Part shown: positions 17,096 to 26,707 of the stretch, piece by piece | Layout: every line of letters starts with the position of its first letter | Position numbering within the stretch: position 1 is the first letter of the stretch | Origin: Limimaricola cinnabarinus | GTDB lineage: Bacteria > Pseudomonadota > Alphaproteobacteria > Rhodobacterales > Rhodobacteraceae | Length of the DNA: 64,000 nt | Assembly (NCBI RefSeq): GCF_002723615.1 | Contig: NZ_KZ304958.1 | Span: 78,802-142,801 of the forward strand | Direction of reading: 5' to 3' | Position numbers and translations under genes: made by a program | The notes under the pieces: generated by a model | What the model saw: only the letters and a program-made list of their open reading frames with translations | Database searches by the model: none | Told to the model about the DNA's origin: nothing

Positions 17096-18337
17096 ATGAC
17101 CGACCTGATCCGATCCTGGATCGCGAGCGCCAATGATCCCGCTTGCGATTTTCCTCTCAACAACCTCCCCTACGGCGTCTTTTCGACCGCAGGCGGCGCG
17201 CCGCGTTGCGGCACCGCCATCGGCGACCAAATCCTCGATCTGCACGGGCTGGAGCAAGCGGGGCTGCTGGAGTTCTCGAACCAGCTCCAAACCGGCCGCT
17301 GGAACGAGATCATGGCCATGGGGCGCGACACATGGGCCCGGCTGCGGCGCGAGGTGATAAAGATGCTGGAGGAGGGCGCCGAGGCGCAGGCGAGGGTCGA
17401 GCCGCATCTGGTGCCAATGGCACAGGCACGGCTGCACATGCCCTTCGCCGTCTCCGAATTCACCGATTTCTATGCCAGCCGGCACCATGCGCAGAATGTC
17501 GGCACGATGTTTCGCGGGGCCGAGAACGCGCTGCCGCCGAACTGGCTGCATATCCCGATCGGCTACAATGGCCGCGCGTCCTCGGTCGTGGTGTCGGGCA
17601 CGCCGGTGCGGCGTCCGCAGGGCCAGCTCAAGGGACCCGATGACGCGGCGCCGCGTTTCGGCCCTTCGCAGCGCTTCGATATCGAGCTGGAGATGGGTGC
17701 CATCGTCGGCCAGCCCTCCGAGCGCCCGCTCTCGGTGGCCGAGGCCTTCGACAACATCTTCGGCTACGTGCTGCTGAACGACTGGTCGGCGCGCGACATC
17801 CAGGCCTGGGAATACCAGCCGCTCGGTCCCTTCCAGGCCAAGGCGACGGCGACGACGATCAGCCCTTGGATCGTCACCGCGGCGGCGCTGGAGCCGTTTC
17901 GCGCCGACACGCCCGACCGCGAGGTGCCGCTGCTCGATTATCTGAACGAACCGGGGCCGATGCTCTACGACATCGATCTCGAGGTCGGACTGACGCCCGA
18001 GGGCCGCGAAGAGACCGTCATCTGCCGCACCAATTACCGCGAAATGTATTACTCCGCCCCGCAGCAGCTGGCGCATCATTCCAGCAGCGGCTGCCCGATG
18101 CGGGTGGGCGACCTGCTCGGTTCGGGGACCATCTCGGGCCCCGAGCGCGGCAATCGCGGATCGCTTCTGGAGCTGAGCTGGGGCGGAAAGGAGCCGGTCG
18201 AGATCGCGGGCGGGACACGAAGCTTCATCGAAGACGGCGACGTGCTGACGCTGCGCGGCCATGCCAGGGGGCAGGGGTACCGCGTGGGGTTCGGCGCATG
18301 CGTGGGACAGGTCCTGGGCGATCGAAACGGCAGTTGA
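17096..18337 (+). CDS. fahA: fumarylacetoacetase
   Basis: A 413-residue enzyme that cleaves fumarylacetoacetate to fumarate and acetoacetate, the last step of the homogentisate branch. It closely follows the eukaryote-like FAH layout. An N-terminal domain contains FPLNNLPYGVFS. The catalytic domain then has FTDFYASRHHAQNVGTMFRG, NWLHIPIGYNGRASSVVVSG, FDIELEMGAIVG, LNDWSARDIQAWEYQPLGPF and HHSSSGCPMRVGDLLGSGTISG. The acidic residues in the DFY and ELEMGA segments are the usual metal ligands. It begins 12 bases after maiA with an AAGGAGA ribosome site and ends the operon. A terminator-like hairpin follows. Confidence 0.96.
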   Translation: MTDLIRSWIASANDPACDFPLNNLPYGVFSTAGGAPRCGTAIGDQILDLHGLEQAGLLEFSNQLQTGRWNEIMAMGRDTWARLRREVIKMLEEGAEAQARVEPHLVPMAQARLHMPFAVSEFTDFYASRHHAQNVGTMFRGAENALPPNWLHIPIGYNGRASSVVVSGTPVRRPQGQLKGPDDAAPRFGPSQRFDIELEMGAIVGQPSERPLSVAEAFDNIFGYVLLNDWSARDIQAWEYQPLGPFQAKATATTISPWIVTAAALEPFRADTPDREVPLLDYLNEPGPMLYDIDLEVGLTPEGREETVICRTNYREMYYSAPQQLAHHSSSGCPMRVGDLLGSGTISGPERGNRGSLLELSWGGKEPVEIAGGTRSFIEDGDVLTLRGHARGQGYRVGFGACVGQVLGDRNGS

Positions 18338-18356
18338 ACCGCGAGGATGCGCCTCA

Positions 18357-18387
18357 CCGGAGAAGGGGCCTGCGGCCTCCTCTCCGG
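18357..18387. terminator. hairpin between fahA and the convergent LysR gene
   Basis: CCGGAGAAGGGGCC and GGCCTCCTCTCCGG pair with two mismatches around a 3-base loop, 19 bases after the fahA stop. No T-run follows on either strand, so it may act as a bidirectional Rho-assisted or 3'-protective element for the two convergent genes. Confidence 0.45.
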
Positions 18388-18441
18388 CATGTCGGCCTGG
18401 AGCATCGCTGAAAGAAGGCCATGGGTGCGCGTCATGGAGCG

Positions 18442-19338
18442 TCAGGCCGCTGCGAAATAGCCGGCGATGCTGCCCCGAACCCGGCATCTGAGGCCGGTCT
18501 CCTCGGCTGTCGCCGTCTCCACCAGAACGACCGGTTCCCGGGCGAAGGCGTCGCGCAGCGGCCGCGCGACGACCTCGCGCCCGTCATAGCTCATGGCGGT
18601 TCGCGGCGCGCCGTAGCTGATGCCGACGCCGGCGCCATTGGCGGCGAGGCTGCGCATCAATTCGAGAGACGCGACCCGGTGGCGCAGCTCGGGCCTCGCG
18701 CCGATCCGGCGGAACAGACCCAGCATGTGGCGCACCGAGAGCCCTTCCTCCGACAGGATCAGCGGACGCGACGACAGCGCCGCGAGGGTCACGTCCTCGC
18801 CGGATGCCAGGGGGTCGTTTGCCGACAGGAAGGCATGCGGCCGCACCTGCAGGAGCGGCAGGCGCAGAAAGCTGCCGTCGAGCCCCAGATCATAGCTCAC
18901 CGCCAGGTCGATCCGCCCCTCCAGCATCTCGCGCGCCAAGGTTTCGAAATTGCCTGTCCTGTGACGGATCTCGATATCGGGCAAATCATGACGCAGGGCC
19001 GCGAGCAACGGGCAGAGATGAAAGGGGGCCAGATCGTCGAACACGCCCAGCACCACCTGCCCGCCGGACCTGCCCAAATGCTGCGGATCCTCGAGCCTGC
19101 GCGCCGTCGCGAGGAACCCCTCGACCGCCTTCATGTAGCTCTCTCCAACCGGGGTCAGCCGGACGGGCATGCCCTTGCCCCGGTGAAAGAGCTTCAGCCC
19201 GAGACGGGCCTCGACCCGTGACAGCGCCACGGACAGGGAAGGCTGGGACACGTTGAGCTGCGCCGCCGCAGCGGCAAGGCTTCCCGCGCGGGCGACGGTT
19301 GCGACATATTCGTATTGGCGCAGGGTCAGGTATAGCAT
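18442..19338 (-). CDS. LysR-family transcriptional regulator
   Basis: A 298-residue LysR-type protein beginning MLYLTLRQYEYVATVARAG. The DNA-binding helices are AAAAAQLNVSQPSLSVALSRVEARLG; the ligand domain starts at GGQVVLGVFDDLAPF. Start choice: an in-frame ATG at 19350 would place the start codon inside the palindrome at 19349-19368, and only the 19338 ATG has AGG close upstream. It is divergent from the phytanoyl-CoA dioxygenase-family gene and convergent with the homogentisate operon. It most probably controls the dioxygenase. Influence on the hmg operon is possible but that promoter lies far away. Confidence 0.85.
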   Translation of the reverse strand: MLYLTLRQYEYVATVARAGSLAAAAAQLNVSQPSLSVALSRVEARLGLKLFHRGKGMPVRLTPVGESYMKAVEGFLATARRLEDPQHLGRSGGQVVLGVFDDLAPFHLCPLLAALRHDLPDIEIRHRTGNFETLAREMLEGRIDLAVSYDLGLDGSFLRLPLLQVRPHAFLSANDPLASGEDVTLAALSSRPLILSEEGLSVRHMLGLFRRIGARPELRHRVASLELMRSLAANGAGVGISYGAPRTAMSYDGREVVARPLRDAFAREPVVLVETATAEETGLRCRVRGSIAGYFAAA

Positions 19339-19348
19339 GAGCCTAATC

Positions 19349-19368
19349 ATAACATCGAAAGATATTAT
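19349..19368. promoter_or_regulatory. candidate LysR operator
   Basis: ATAACATC-GAAA-GATATTAT is a near-perfect palindrome (7 of 8 arm positions) containing the T-N11-A type core expected for LysR regulators. It sits in the short spacer between the divergent LysR and dioxygenase genes. Confidence 0.5.
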
Positions 19369-19430
19369 TGGAACCTAAGTTACCTCCCTTTCTAGGCTGG
19401 GCGCGACCATTTCCCGATGAGGACAGGCGC

Positions 19431-20249
19431 ATGACACACCCCCTGATCACCCCCGAGCAGATCGAGAGTTTCCAGCGCGACGGCGTGGTGCTGATCCGTG
19501 GGCTGTTCGCCGACCATGTCGAGACGCTGCGCGCCGGCGTGGCGCGCAACATGGCCGAGCCGGGCGAATATGCCGCCGAGAACCTCAAGGCAGGCGAGGG
19601 CGGCCGCTTCTTCGACGATTACTGCAACTGGAACCGGATCCCGGAATTCGAGGCGGTGATCCGCACATCACCCGCAGCCGAGGTGGCGGCGGATCTGATG
19701 GGATCGCGCCGGGTGCAGCTCTTTCACGATCATGTCCTCGTCAAGGAGCCGGGGACCTCGAAGCCCACGCCCTGGCATCAGGACGGACCCTATTACTTCG
19801 TGGAGGGGCGCCAGACGGTAAGCTTCTGGTCGCCGCTCGATCCGGTGCGTGGCGCCTCGCTGCGCTGCGTGGCGGGATCGCATCTGTGGGAGAAGCCGGT
19901 CCTGCCGACCCGCTGGCTGGCGGAGACCAGCTTCTATCCCGACGAAAGCGCCTACAGGCCGGTTCCGGACCCCGATGCCGAAGCCATGGACATCCGCGAA
20001 TGGGAAATGGAGCCGGGCGATGCCGTGGCCTTCCATTACATGACCCTGCACGGCGCCCGCGGCAACGAGACCACGGCGCGGCGGCGGGCCTTCTCGCTGC
20101 GGCTCGTGGGCGACGACGCGCGCTACGTGCAGCGCCCCGGACCCACCTCGCCGCCCTTTCCAGGCCATGACATGTCGCCGGGCGACAGGCTGCGCGAGGA
20201 CTGGTTCCCGCTCATCCTCGACCGCGAGAAGCGAAAAGACGTGGCCTGA
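19431..20249 (+). CDS. phytanoyl-CoA dioxygenase (PhyH) family protein
   Basis: A 272-residue member of the Fe(II)/2-oxoglutarate oxygenase family. The metal-binding facial triad is visible: His116 and Asp118 in PTPWHQDGPYY, and His207 in FHYMTLHGARGN, followed by a 2-oxoglutarate-binding arginine. A hydroxylating role on a small carboxylate or amino-acid-like substrate is typical; the actual substrate is not readable. The ATG at 19431 follows a GAGGA ribosome site; an in-frame TTG at 19368 overlaps the operator and is unlikely. It is divergent from a LysR gene and apparently monocistronic. Its closeness to the homogentisate cluster may be accidental. Confidence 0.85.
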   Translation: MTHPLITPEQIESFQRDGVVLIRGLFADHVETLRAGVARNMAEPGEYAAENLKAGEGGRFFDDYCNWNRIPEFEAVIRTSPAAEVAADLMGSRRVQLFHDHVLVKEPGTSKPTPWHQDGPYYFVEGRQTVSFWSPLDPVRGASLRCVAGSHLWEKPVLPTRWLAETSFYPDESAYRPVPDPDAEAMDIREWEMEPGDAVAFHYMTLHGARGNETTARRRAFSLRLVGDDARYVQRPGPTSPPFPGHDMSPGDRLREDWFPLILDREKRKDVA

Positions 20250-20679
20250 GCGCCCTGTCCGGCTGCCCCCGGCGCCTGCAACTTTGCCCCGGCGACGCGA
20301 TCGCAGTGGCGTCCGACCGCCGGGCCGGGCGCTGCTGAAGGATCTGCTGACACCGGGCATATCGCCGATGGGCCGGATCGTTCGAGGCGAAGCGCTCCCT
20401 GAACGAAGCGACAGTTTGAGGGGCGGCGGAGGGGCATGAAATTTCCGTCGCGGTGTCATCGGGCGATCATCCGATGGCCCGGGGGTGATCGGCATGGCGG
20501 CGCTTCTCGCAAGGCGGGGCAGGGTGATCTTCGGGATGAGCCACAGGGGCTGATCTTATTGTCTGCCCTTATTTCGTTATGTATGCCATCCTCGAACAGG
20601 GGCCGATGCTGCATGGAAGATGGATGAGCCGGGTTGGTCCGCGAAACAGATCCGCCGAGGCGGGAACAGGGGCGGGTCG
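20250..20679. other. 430-base spacer between PhyH-family gene and hutC
   Basis: No convincing gene was found. The first 190 bases are GC-rich with a few short open frames lacking recognisable motifs. The segment at 20555-20595 is AT-richer and holds TTATTGTCTGCC and TTATGTATGCC, weak half-site matches to the HutC-type element seen at 26673-26686. This part probably carries the hutC promoter. Confidence 0.4.
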
Positions 20680-21369
20680 ATGAGCGTGACATTCAAGGAC
20701 GTCAAGGCCGACCTGCTCGACCGGATCGCGCGCGGGGTGATGCGGCCGGGCAGCCTTCTGCCGAACGAGATCGACCTCGCCGAGAGCTATGGCTGCGCGC
20801 GGGCCACGGTGAACCGGGCGATGCGGGAGCTGGCCGAGGAGGGCATCGTCGAGCGCAAGCGCAAGGCAGGCACCAGGGTGCGGATGACGCCGATCCGGCA
20901 GGCCCGCTTCTCGATCCCCATCGTGCGGGAGGAGATCGCGGCCCAGGGGGCGGAGTATCGCTATGCGCTGGTCGACCGGAAGATGCAGGAGGTGCCGGAC
21001 TGGCTGCGGGGCAGGCTGGAGCTGACCGCCGGTCAGCAGGTGCTGCATCTGGTGTGCATGCATTACGCGGGCGGCATGCCCTACCAGCACGAGGATCGCT
21101 GGATCAATCCCGAGGTCGTCCCGCGCGTGACGGAGGCGGATTTCTCGGCCAGCGGCCCGAACGAGTGGCTGGTGGCCGAGCTTCCCTTCTCGAACGCCGA
21201 GATCGCCTTTTCGGCGGTCGAGGCGGACCGCGACCTTGCCGATCATCTCGGCTGTTCGACCGGCGACGCGCTGTTTCGCACCGAGCGCACGACCTGGCTT
21301 CAGGGAAAGGCCATCACGCTGGTGCGGCTGACCTATCGGCGCGGCCACAGGATGACCACGCAGTACTAG
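20680..21369 (+). CDS. hutC: GntR/HutC-family repressor of histidine utilisation
   Basis: A 229-residue GntR-type regulator of the HutC subfamily. The N-terminal winged helix-turn-helix spans about residues 3-65 (FKDVKADLLDRIARGVMRPGSLLPNEIDLAESYGCARATVNRAMREL, then GIVERKRKAGTRV). The C-terminal UTRA ligand domain has VLHLVCMHYAGGMPYQHEDRWIN, the late FRTERTTW and the ending VRLTYRRGHRM, typical of HutC. Urocanate is the usual inducer. The gene faces the end of hutU and lies beside the whole hut set. The ATG at 20680 was chosen over one at 20620 because MSVTFKDVK is the standard start of the DNA-binding domain. Confidence 0.92.
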   Translation: MSVTFKDVKADLLDRIARGVMRPGSLLPNEIDLAESYGCARATVNRAMRELAEEGIVERKRKAGTRVRMTPIRQARFSIPIVREEIAAQGAEYRYALVDRKMQEVPDWLRGRLELTAGQQVLHLVCMHYAGGMPYQHEDRWINPEVVPRVTEADFSASGPNEWLVAELPFSNAEIAFSAVEADRDLADHLGCSTGDALFRTERTTWLQGKAITLVRLTYRRGHRMTTQY

Positions 21370-21389
21370 GGCGCGACGCCCGCACCGGC

Positions 21390-21410
21390 GGGGACGGGGA
21401 CGGGGGCGGG
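21390..21410 (+). other. G-quadruplex-capable G-tract between hutC and hutU
   Basis: Four G-runs of 4, 4, 5 and 3 bases are separated by AC, AC and C in the 54-base spacer between the convergent hutC and hutU genes. This satisfies the usual quadruplex pattern on the plus strand (hutC mRNA side) and could slow polymerase at the gene ends. It may equally be a chance product of high GC. Confidence 0.4.
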
Positions 21411-21423
21411 CTTCGGCGGGCGG

Positions 21424-23091
21424 TCAGAGTATGCCGGGCAGGTTCAGCCCGTGCTCGCGCGCGCATGTCCTGGCGATGTCGTAGCCCGCATCGGCATGGC
21501 GCATCACGCCGCTGGCCGGGTCGTTCCACAACACGTTGGCGATCCGGCGATCGGCATCCTCGGTGCCGTCGCAGCAGATCACCATGCCGGCGTGCTGGCT
21601 GAACCCCATGCCGACCCCGCCGCCATGATGCAGCGACACCCAGGTCGCGCCCGAGGCGGTGTTCAGCAGCGCGTTCAGCAGCGGCCAGTCCGACACCGCG
21701 TCCGAGCCGTCCTTCATCGCCTCGGTCTCGCGGTTCGGCGAGGCGACCGAGCCGCTGTCGAGGTGATCGCGGCCGATCACCACCGGCGCCTTCAACTCGC
21801 CATTGCGGACCATCTCGTTGAAGGCCAGCCCCAGCTTGTGGCGCACGCCCAACCCCACCCAGCAGATCCGCGCGGGCAGGCCCTGAAAGCTGATCCGCTC
21901 GCGCGCCATGTCGAGCCAGTTGTGCAGATGCGGATCATCCACCAACTCCTTGACCTTGGCATCGGTGGCATAGATGTCCTCCGGGTCGCCCGACAGCGCG
22001 CACCAGCGAAACGGGCCGATACCCTTGCAAAAGAGCGGGCGGATATAGGCGGGCACGAAGCCGGGAAAGGCGAAGGCGTTCTCCAGGCCCTCTTCCAGCG
22101 CCACCTGGCGGATGTTGTTGCCGTAATCGAGCGTCGGCACCCCGGCATTCCAGAAATCGACCATCGCCGCGACATGCACCTTCATCGAGGCGCGCGCGGC
22201 CTTTTCCACCGCCTTGGGATCGCTGTCCTGCCGGTCGCGCCATTCCGCCACGCTCCAGCCCTGCGGCAGGTAGCCATGGATCGGGTCATGGGCCGAGGTC
22301 TGGTCGGTGACGATATCGGGGCGCACGCCGCGCTTCACCAGTTCGGGAAACACCTCCGCCGCGTTGCCGATCAGCGCCACGGATTTCGCCTCCCCGGCCT
22401 TCGTCCAGCGCTCGATCATCCGCAGCGCCTCATCCAGCGAATGGGTGATCTCGTCGACATAGCGCGTGCGCTTGCGGAATTCGGCGCGCGTCTCGTCGCA
22501 TTCCACCGCGAGGCAGCAGGCGCCCGCCATGGCGGCGGCCAGCGGCTGCGCGCCGCCCATGCCGCCCAGGCCCCCGGTCAGGATCCAGCGCCCCGCGAGA
22601 TTGCCGTCATAGTGCTGGCGCCCGGCCTCCACGAAGGTCTCATAGGTGCCCTGCACGATGCCCTGGCTGCCGATGTAGATCCAGGACCCGGCGGTCATCT
22701 GGCCGTACATGGCGAGGCCCTTCCTGTCCAACTCGTTGAAATGGTCCCAAGTCGCCCAATGCGGGACCAGGTTCGAGTTCGCGATCAGCACCCGCGGCGC
22801 GTCCTTGTGGGTGCGAAACACGCCCACCGGCTTGCCCGACTGCACCAGCAGGGTCTGGTCGTCCTCCAGCGCCTTCAGGCTGGCGATGATGGTGTCGAAA
22901 TCCTTCCAGCTGCGCGCCGCGCGCCCGATGCCACCATAGACCACCAGCTCGTGCGGGTTCTCGGCCACATCCGGGTGCAGGTTGTTCATCAGCATCCGCA
23001 TCGGCGCCTCGGTCAGCCAGCTTTTGGCGGTGATCCCGGAGCCGGTCGGGGGATGGACGTCGCGGATATTGTGGCGAGGATCGGTCATCAT
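21424..23091 (-). CDS. hutU: urocanate hydratase
   Basis: A 555-residue urocanase, the second enzyme of histidine degradation, converting urocanate to imidazolonepropionate with tightly bound NAD. The family features are full: [39 protein letters not shown] at the start, [31 protein letters not shown] (NAD-binding glycine-rich segment), [17 protein letters not shown] and the C-terminal [19 protein letters not shown]. Length matches the norm of about 555. Tandem ATGs overlap the hutG stop, and GGAGG lies 6 bases before the first. It is the last gene of the minus-strand hutI-H-G-U operon. Confidence 0.97.
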   Translation of the reverse strand: MMTDPRHNIRDVHPPTGSGITAKSWLTEAPMRMLMNNLHPDVAENPHELVVYGGIGRAARSWKDFDTIIASLKALEDDQTLLVQSGKPVGVFRTHKDAPRVLIANSNLVPHWATWDHFNELDRKGLAMYGQMTAGSWIYIGSQGIVQGTYETFVEAGRQHYDGNLAGRWILTGGLGGMGGAQPLAAAMAGACCLAVECDETRAEFRKRTRYVDEITHSLDEALRMIERWTKAGEAKSVALIGNAAEVFPELVKRGVRPDIVTDQTSAHDPIHGYLPQGWSVAEWRDRQDSDPKAVEKAARASMKVHVAAMVDFWNAGVPTLDYGNNIRQVALEEGLENAFAFPGFVPAYIRPLFCKGIGPFRWCALSGDPEDIYATDAKVKELVDDPHLHNWLDMARERISFQGLPARICWVGLGVRHKLGLAFNEMVRNGELKAPVVIGRDHLDSGSVASPNRETEAMKDGSDAVSDWPLLNALLNTASGATWVSLHHGGGVGMGFSQHAGMVICCDGTEDADRRIANVLWNDPASGVMRHADAGYDIARTCAREHGLNLPGIL

Positions 23092-23885
23092 TTGCCTCCA
23101 AGGGACGGGGCCAGATCGGCCAGGGTTTCGAGGATGCTGGCGAGACGCCCGCGCAGCCCGGCGGCCTTTTCGGCGTCGAAGGCCCAGGGCGGGGCCTCCT
23201 CGGCCAGGTAGGTCGATTGCGCCAGCTCCATCTGGATCGCGTGCAGCCCCTCGGCCGGGCGGCCGTAATGGCGGGTGGTCCAGCCGCCCTTGAAGCGGCC
23301 GTTGACGGCCGTGGTGCAGCCCTCCGACCGCTCGCAGATCCCGCGCGCCGCGGCCTCGATGGCAGGGGCGCAGGTCGTGCCCATGTTGGTGCCGATGTTG
23401 AAATCCGACAGCGTGCCGTCGAAGAGAAACGGGATATGGCTGCGGATCGAATGGCAGTCATAGAGGATCGCCACGCCATGGCGCTGGCGGACCCGCTCCA
23501 GCTCTGCCTCGAGCGCGGCGTGATAGGGCGCGTGACAGGCGACGCGGCGCGCCTCGATCTCTCGGGCGTCGGGCGCGTCGTCCCAGATCGGCGCGCCGTC
23601 GAAATCGGTCAGCGGCACCAGCCCGGTGGTGTTCCGCCCCGGATAGAGGCTCTGGCCCGAGGGATCGCGATTGGCGTCGATCACGTAGCGGTGGAAGGTG
23701 GCGCGCACGGTGGTCGCGCCGGGCAGCAGGCCATCATAAAGCCTGTCGATGTGCCAGTCGGTATCGGCGAGCCCGCGTCCGCGCGGGTTCAGCCGGGCAC
23801 GGATATCCTCGGGCAGCCATGTTCCGGCATGGGGCAGGCCCAGCACCACCGGGCCGTCGCCGCGGCCGACCTCGACCGGGGTCAT
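23088..23885 (-). CDS. hutG: N-formylglutamate deformylase
   Basis: A 265-residue N-formylglutamate amidohydrolase of the zinc-dependent FGase family, releasing formate and glutamate. Conserved segments are [81 protein letters not shown] and the C-terminal [14 protein letters not shown]. The start at 23885 overlaps the hutH stop and the stop overlaps the hutU start. Its presence with hutF marks the five-enzyme pathway through formylglutamate, as opposed to the direct formimidoglutamase route. Confidence 0.95.
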   Translation of the reverse strand: MTPVEVGRGDGPVVLGLPHAGTWLPEDIRARLNPRGRGLADTDWHIDRLYDGLLPGATTVRATFHRYVIDANRDPSGQSLYPGRNTTGLVPLTDFDGAPIWDDAPDAREIEARRVACHAPYHAALEAELERVRQRHGVAILYDCHSIRSHIPFLFDGTLSDFNIGTNMGTTCAPAIEAAARGICERSEGCTTAVNGRFKGGWTTRHYGRPAEGLHAIQMELAQSTYLAEEAPPWAFDAEKAAGLRGRLASILETLADLAPSLGGK

Positions 23886-25420
23886 GCGCGCAGCTCGGGC
23901 ATCGGCATGCCGGCCGCCTCGACCACAGCCGCGCCGCGCACCAGCACGGCGGCCGCTTCGAGATCGGGGGCCATGTAGCGGTCTTCGGTCAGGGGCGGGA
24001 CATGCGCGCGCAGGCGGTTCAGCACCGCTTCCAGCGGCGCGCTGGTGGAAAGCGGCGCGCGGAACTCGATGCCCTGCGCGGCGCACAGCAATTCCACGCC
24101 GAGGATGCGCTCGAGGTTCGCCACCATCCGCCCCAGCCGCACCGCGCCATGCGCGGCCATGCTGACATGGTCCTCCTGGTTGGCCGAGGTCGGCGTCGAG
24201 TCGGTCACGCAAGGATTGGCAAGGTGCTTGTTCTCGCTCATCAGCGCCGCTGTCGTCACCTCGGCGATCATCAGCCCCGAGTTCAGGCCCGGCGCCGGGG
24301 TCAGGAAGGGCGGCAGATCGAAGCTCAGCGTCGGATCGACGATCAGCGCGATGCGGCGCTGCGCGATGGCGCCGATCTCGGCCACGGCGAGCGCGATCAT
24401 GTCGGCAGCAAAGCCCACCGGCTCGGCGTGGAAATTGCCGCCCGAAACGATCAGCCCCGCCTCGGTCAGCACCAGCGGGTTGTCGGTGGCGGCATTGGCC
24501 TCGATCTCCAGCGTGCGGCCGGCCATGCGCAGCATGTCCATCGCCGCGCCGGTCACCTGCGGCTGGCAGCGGATGCAATAGGGGTCCTGCACCCGGCTGT
24601 CGCCCTCGCGGTGGCTTTCGCGGATCTCCGAGCCGTCGAGCAGGGCGCGCATGACCGAGGCGGCCTCGATCTGCCCGGCATGGCCGCGCAGGGCATGGAT
24701 TTCCGGCTGCAAGGGCGCGGTGGAGCCCATGATCGCATCGGTCGACATGGCCGAGGTCACCAGCGCCGCCTGCATCGCGCGCCAGGCGTCGAACAGCCCC
24801 GCCAGCGCGAAGGCGGTGGAGAATTGCGTGCCGTTGATCAGCGCCAGCCCTTCCTTGGCGCCAAGCTCCACCGGCATGAGCCCGGCGCGCTTCAGCGCCT
24901 CGGCGCCGGGCAGGGTTTCGCCCTCGAAGACAGCTTCGGCATGGCCCATCATCACCGCCGCCATGTGGGCCAGCGGCGCCAGGTCGCCCGAGGCGCCGAC
25001 CGAGCCCTGCACCGGGATCACCGGCGTCACGCCGCGCGCCAGCATCTCATCGATCAGGGTGATCAGCTCCATCCGCACGCCAGAGGCGCCGCGCCCGAGG
25101 CTGAGCAGCTTCAGGGCCATCATCAGCCGGGTCTGCGCCCGCGGGATCGGATCGCCCACGCCGCAGCAATGCGACAGGATCAGGTTGCGCTGCAGGATCG
25201 CCGTGTCCTCGGCCGCGATCTTGACCGAGGCGAGCTTGCCGAAGCCGGTGTTCACGCCGTAGACCGCCGCGTCGCCGGTGGCGGCGGCGGCGATCCGGGC
25301 GGCGGCCCCCTTGATGGCGTCATGGCAGGCGGGATCGAGGCGCAGGGCGGCTTCGTCGCGATAAAGGCGCACGAGATCGGCCAGCGTCACCGCGCCGGGG
25401 GTGAGCGTCAGACAGGTCAT
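23882..25420 (-). CDS. hutH: histidine ammonia-lyase
   Basis: A 512-residue aromatic amino acid lyase that deaminates L-histidine to urocanate. The cofactor-forming triad is Ala143-Ser144-Gly145 in [14 protein letters not shown], which cyclises to MIO. The conserved Tyr54 lies in [38 protein letters not shown] and the late [12 protein letters not shown] are also present. The start at 25420 overlaps the hutI stop (ATGA) and the stop overlaps hutG, so all four minus-strand hut genes are translationally linked. Confidence 0.97.
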   Translation of the reverse strand: MTCLTLTPGAVTLADLVRLYRDEAALRLDPACHDAIKGAAARIAAAATGDAAVYGVNTGFGKLASVKIAAEDTAILQRNLILSHCCGVGDPIPRAQTRLMMALKLLSLGRGASGVRMELITLIDEMLARGVTPVIPVQGSVGASGDLAPLAHMAAVMMGHAEAVFEGETLPGAEALKRAGLMPVELGAKEGLALINGTQFSTAFALAGLFDAWRAMQAALVTSAMSTDAIMGSTAPLQPEIHALRGHAGQIEAASVMRALLDGSEIRESHREGDSRVQDPYCIRCQPQVTGAAMDMLRMAGRTLEIEANAATDNPLVLTEAGLIVSGGNFHAEPVGFAADMIALAVAEIGAIAQRRIALIVDPTLSFDLPPFLTPAPGLNSGLMIAEVTTAALMSENKHLANPCVTDSTPTSANQEDHVSMAAHGAVRLGRMVANLERILGVELLCAAQGIEFRAPLSTSAPLEAVLNRLRAHVPPLTEDRYMAPDLEAAAVLVRGAAVVEAAGMPMPELRA

Positions 25421-26625
25421 TGAACGGCTCCGAACATGCGGGAATGCAGCGGGTTGAACCCGATGCGATAGGAGAGCTCGGCGGGCGCCTCGACATCCCA
25501 GACCGCCAGCTCGGCGCGCTGGCCGGGGGCGATGGTGCCGACATCGCGCAGCCCGAGGGCGCGGGCGGCGTTCACGGTGACGCCGCGCAGCGCCTCCTCG
25601 GGGGTCAGGCGGAACAGGGTGCAGCCCATGTTCATCGCCAGCAGCAGCGAGGTCAGCGGCGACGAGCCCGGATTGGCATCGGTGGCGACCGCGATGGGCA
25701 CGCCGTGGTCGCGCAGCATTCGCACCGGCGGGGCCTGCGTCTCGCGCAGCGTGTAGAAGGCGCCGGGCAACAGGACCGCGACCGTGCCGGCACCGGCCAT
25801 CGCCCTCACCCCGGCCTCGTCGAGATATTCGACGTGATCGGCCGAAAGCGCGCCGTAACCCGCCGCCAGCGCCGCGCCGCCGAGATCCGACAGCTGTTCG
25901 GCATGGAGCTTCACGGGCAGGCCGAGCGCCCGCGCCGCGTCGAAGACCCGCGCGATCTGGGCGGGGGAAAAGGCGATGCCCTCGCAAAAGCCGTCCACCG
26001 CATCCACGAGCCCCTCCGCATGGGCGGCCCGGAGCGCCGGGATGCAGACCTCGTCGATATAGGCGTCGGCCCGGTCCCGGTATTCGGCCGGCACCGCATG
26101 GGCGCCGAGAAAGCTGGTCTTCACCCGCACCGGTCGCGCCTTTTCGACCGCCCGCGCCACCCGCAGCATGCGCAGCTCGGTTTCGAGGTCGAGCCCGTAG
26201 CCCGACTTGATCTCGAGCGTGGTGACGCCTTCGGCGATCAGCGCGTCGGCGCGGCGCAGGGCGCCGGCCAAGAGCGCCTCCTGCGTCGCCTCCCGCGTCG
26301 CGCTGACGGTCGAGACGATGCCGCCGCCCGCGCGCGCCACCTCCTCGTAGCTGGCCCCGTTCAGCCGCATCTCGAATTCGGCGGCACGGTCGCCGCCATG
26401 CACCAGATGCGTGTGGCAGTCGATCAGCCCCGGCGTCACCAGCCGCCCGCCCAGATCGATCCGCTCGGCCCGGGCGAGATCGGGCGGCAGGTCGGCGCGC
26501 GCGCCGATCCAGCGGACATGCCCTCCCTCGATGGCGATGGCCCCATCCGAAACCAGCCCGTAGGGCGCGTCTCCTGTCAGGGTGGCGGCGGTCAGATTGG
26601 TCAGCAGCCGGGGTGCATCGGGCAT
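25417..26625 (-). CDS. hutI: imidazolonepropionase
   Basis: A 402-residue amidohydrolase-superfamily metalloenzyme that hydrolyses imidazolonepropionate to N-formimidoyl-L-glutamate. Metal-binding and family motifs include [78 protein letters not shown] and [14 protein letters not shown]. Several ATGs lie close together; 26625 is in the family frame and has GGAGA 8 bases upstream. It is first in the minus-strand hut operon, divergent from hutF, with a HutC-type palindrome in the spacer. Confidence 0.96.
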   Translation of the reverse strand: MPDAPRLLTNLTAATLTGDAPYGLVSDGAIAIEGGHVRWIGARADLPPDLARAERIDLGGRLVTPGLIDCHTHLVHGGDRAAEFEMRLNGASYEEVARAGGGIVSTVSATREATQEALLAGALRRADALIAEGVTTLEIKSGYGLDLETELRMLRVARAVEKARPVRVKTSFLGAHAVPAEYRDRADAYIDEVCIPALRAAHAEGLVDAVDGFCEGIAFSPAQIARVFDAARALGLPVKLHAEQLSDLGGAALAAGYGALSADHVEYLDEAGVRAMAGAGTVAVLLPGAFYTLRETQAPPVRMLRDHGVPIAVATDANPGSSPLTSLLLAMNMGCTLFRLTPEEALRGVTVNAARALGLRDVGTIAPGQRAELAVWDVEAPAELSYRIGFNPLHSRMFGAVQ

Positions 26626-26672
26626 CGGGCATGTCTCCGGATTCTGCTTTCCTCTTACCGACGGTTCGCCTA

Positions 26673-26686
26673 TATGTCTATACATA
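26673..26686. promoter_or_regulatory. HutC operator in the hutI-hutF spacer
   Basis: TATGT-CTAT-ACATA is an inverted repeat containing TGTCTATACA, one mismatch from the TGTATATACA core known for HutC in other proteobacteria. It is placed to control both the hutIHGU operon and hutF. Confidence 0.65.
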
Positions 26687-26707
26687 ACTGTTTTAAGATT
26701 GCAGGAT

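Noticed and set aside
20555..20595. Second full HutC operator in front of hutC
   Set aside because: Only half-site-like TTATGTAT is visible and no symmetric partner, so it is mentioned but not called.
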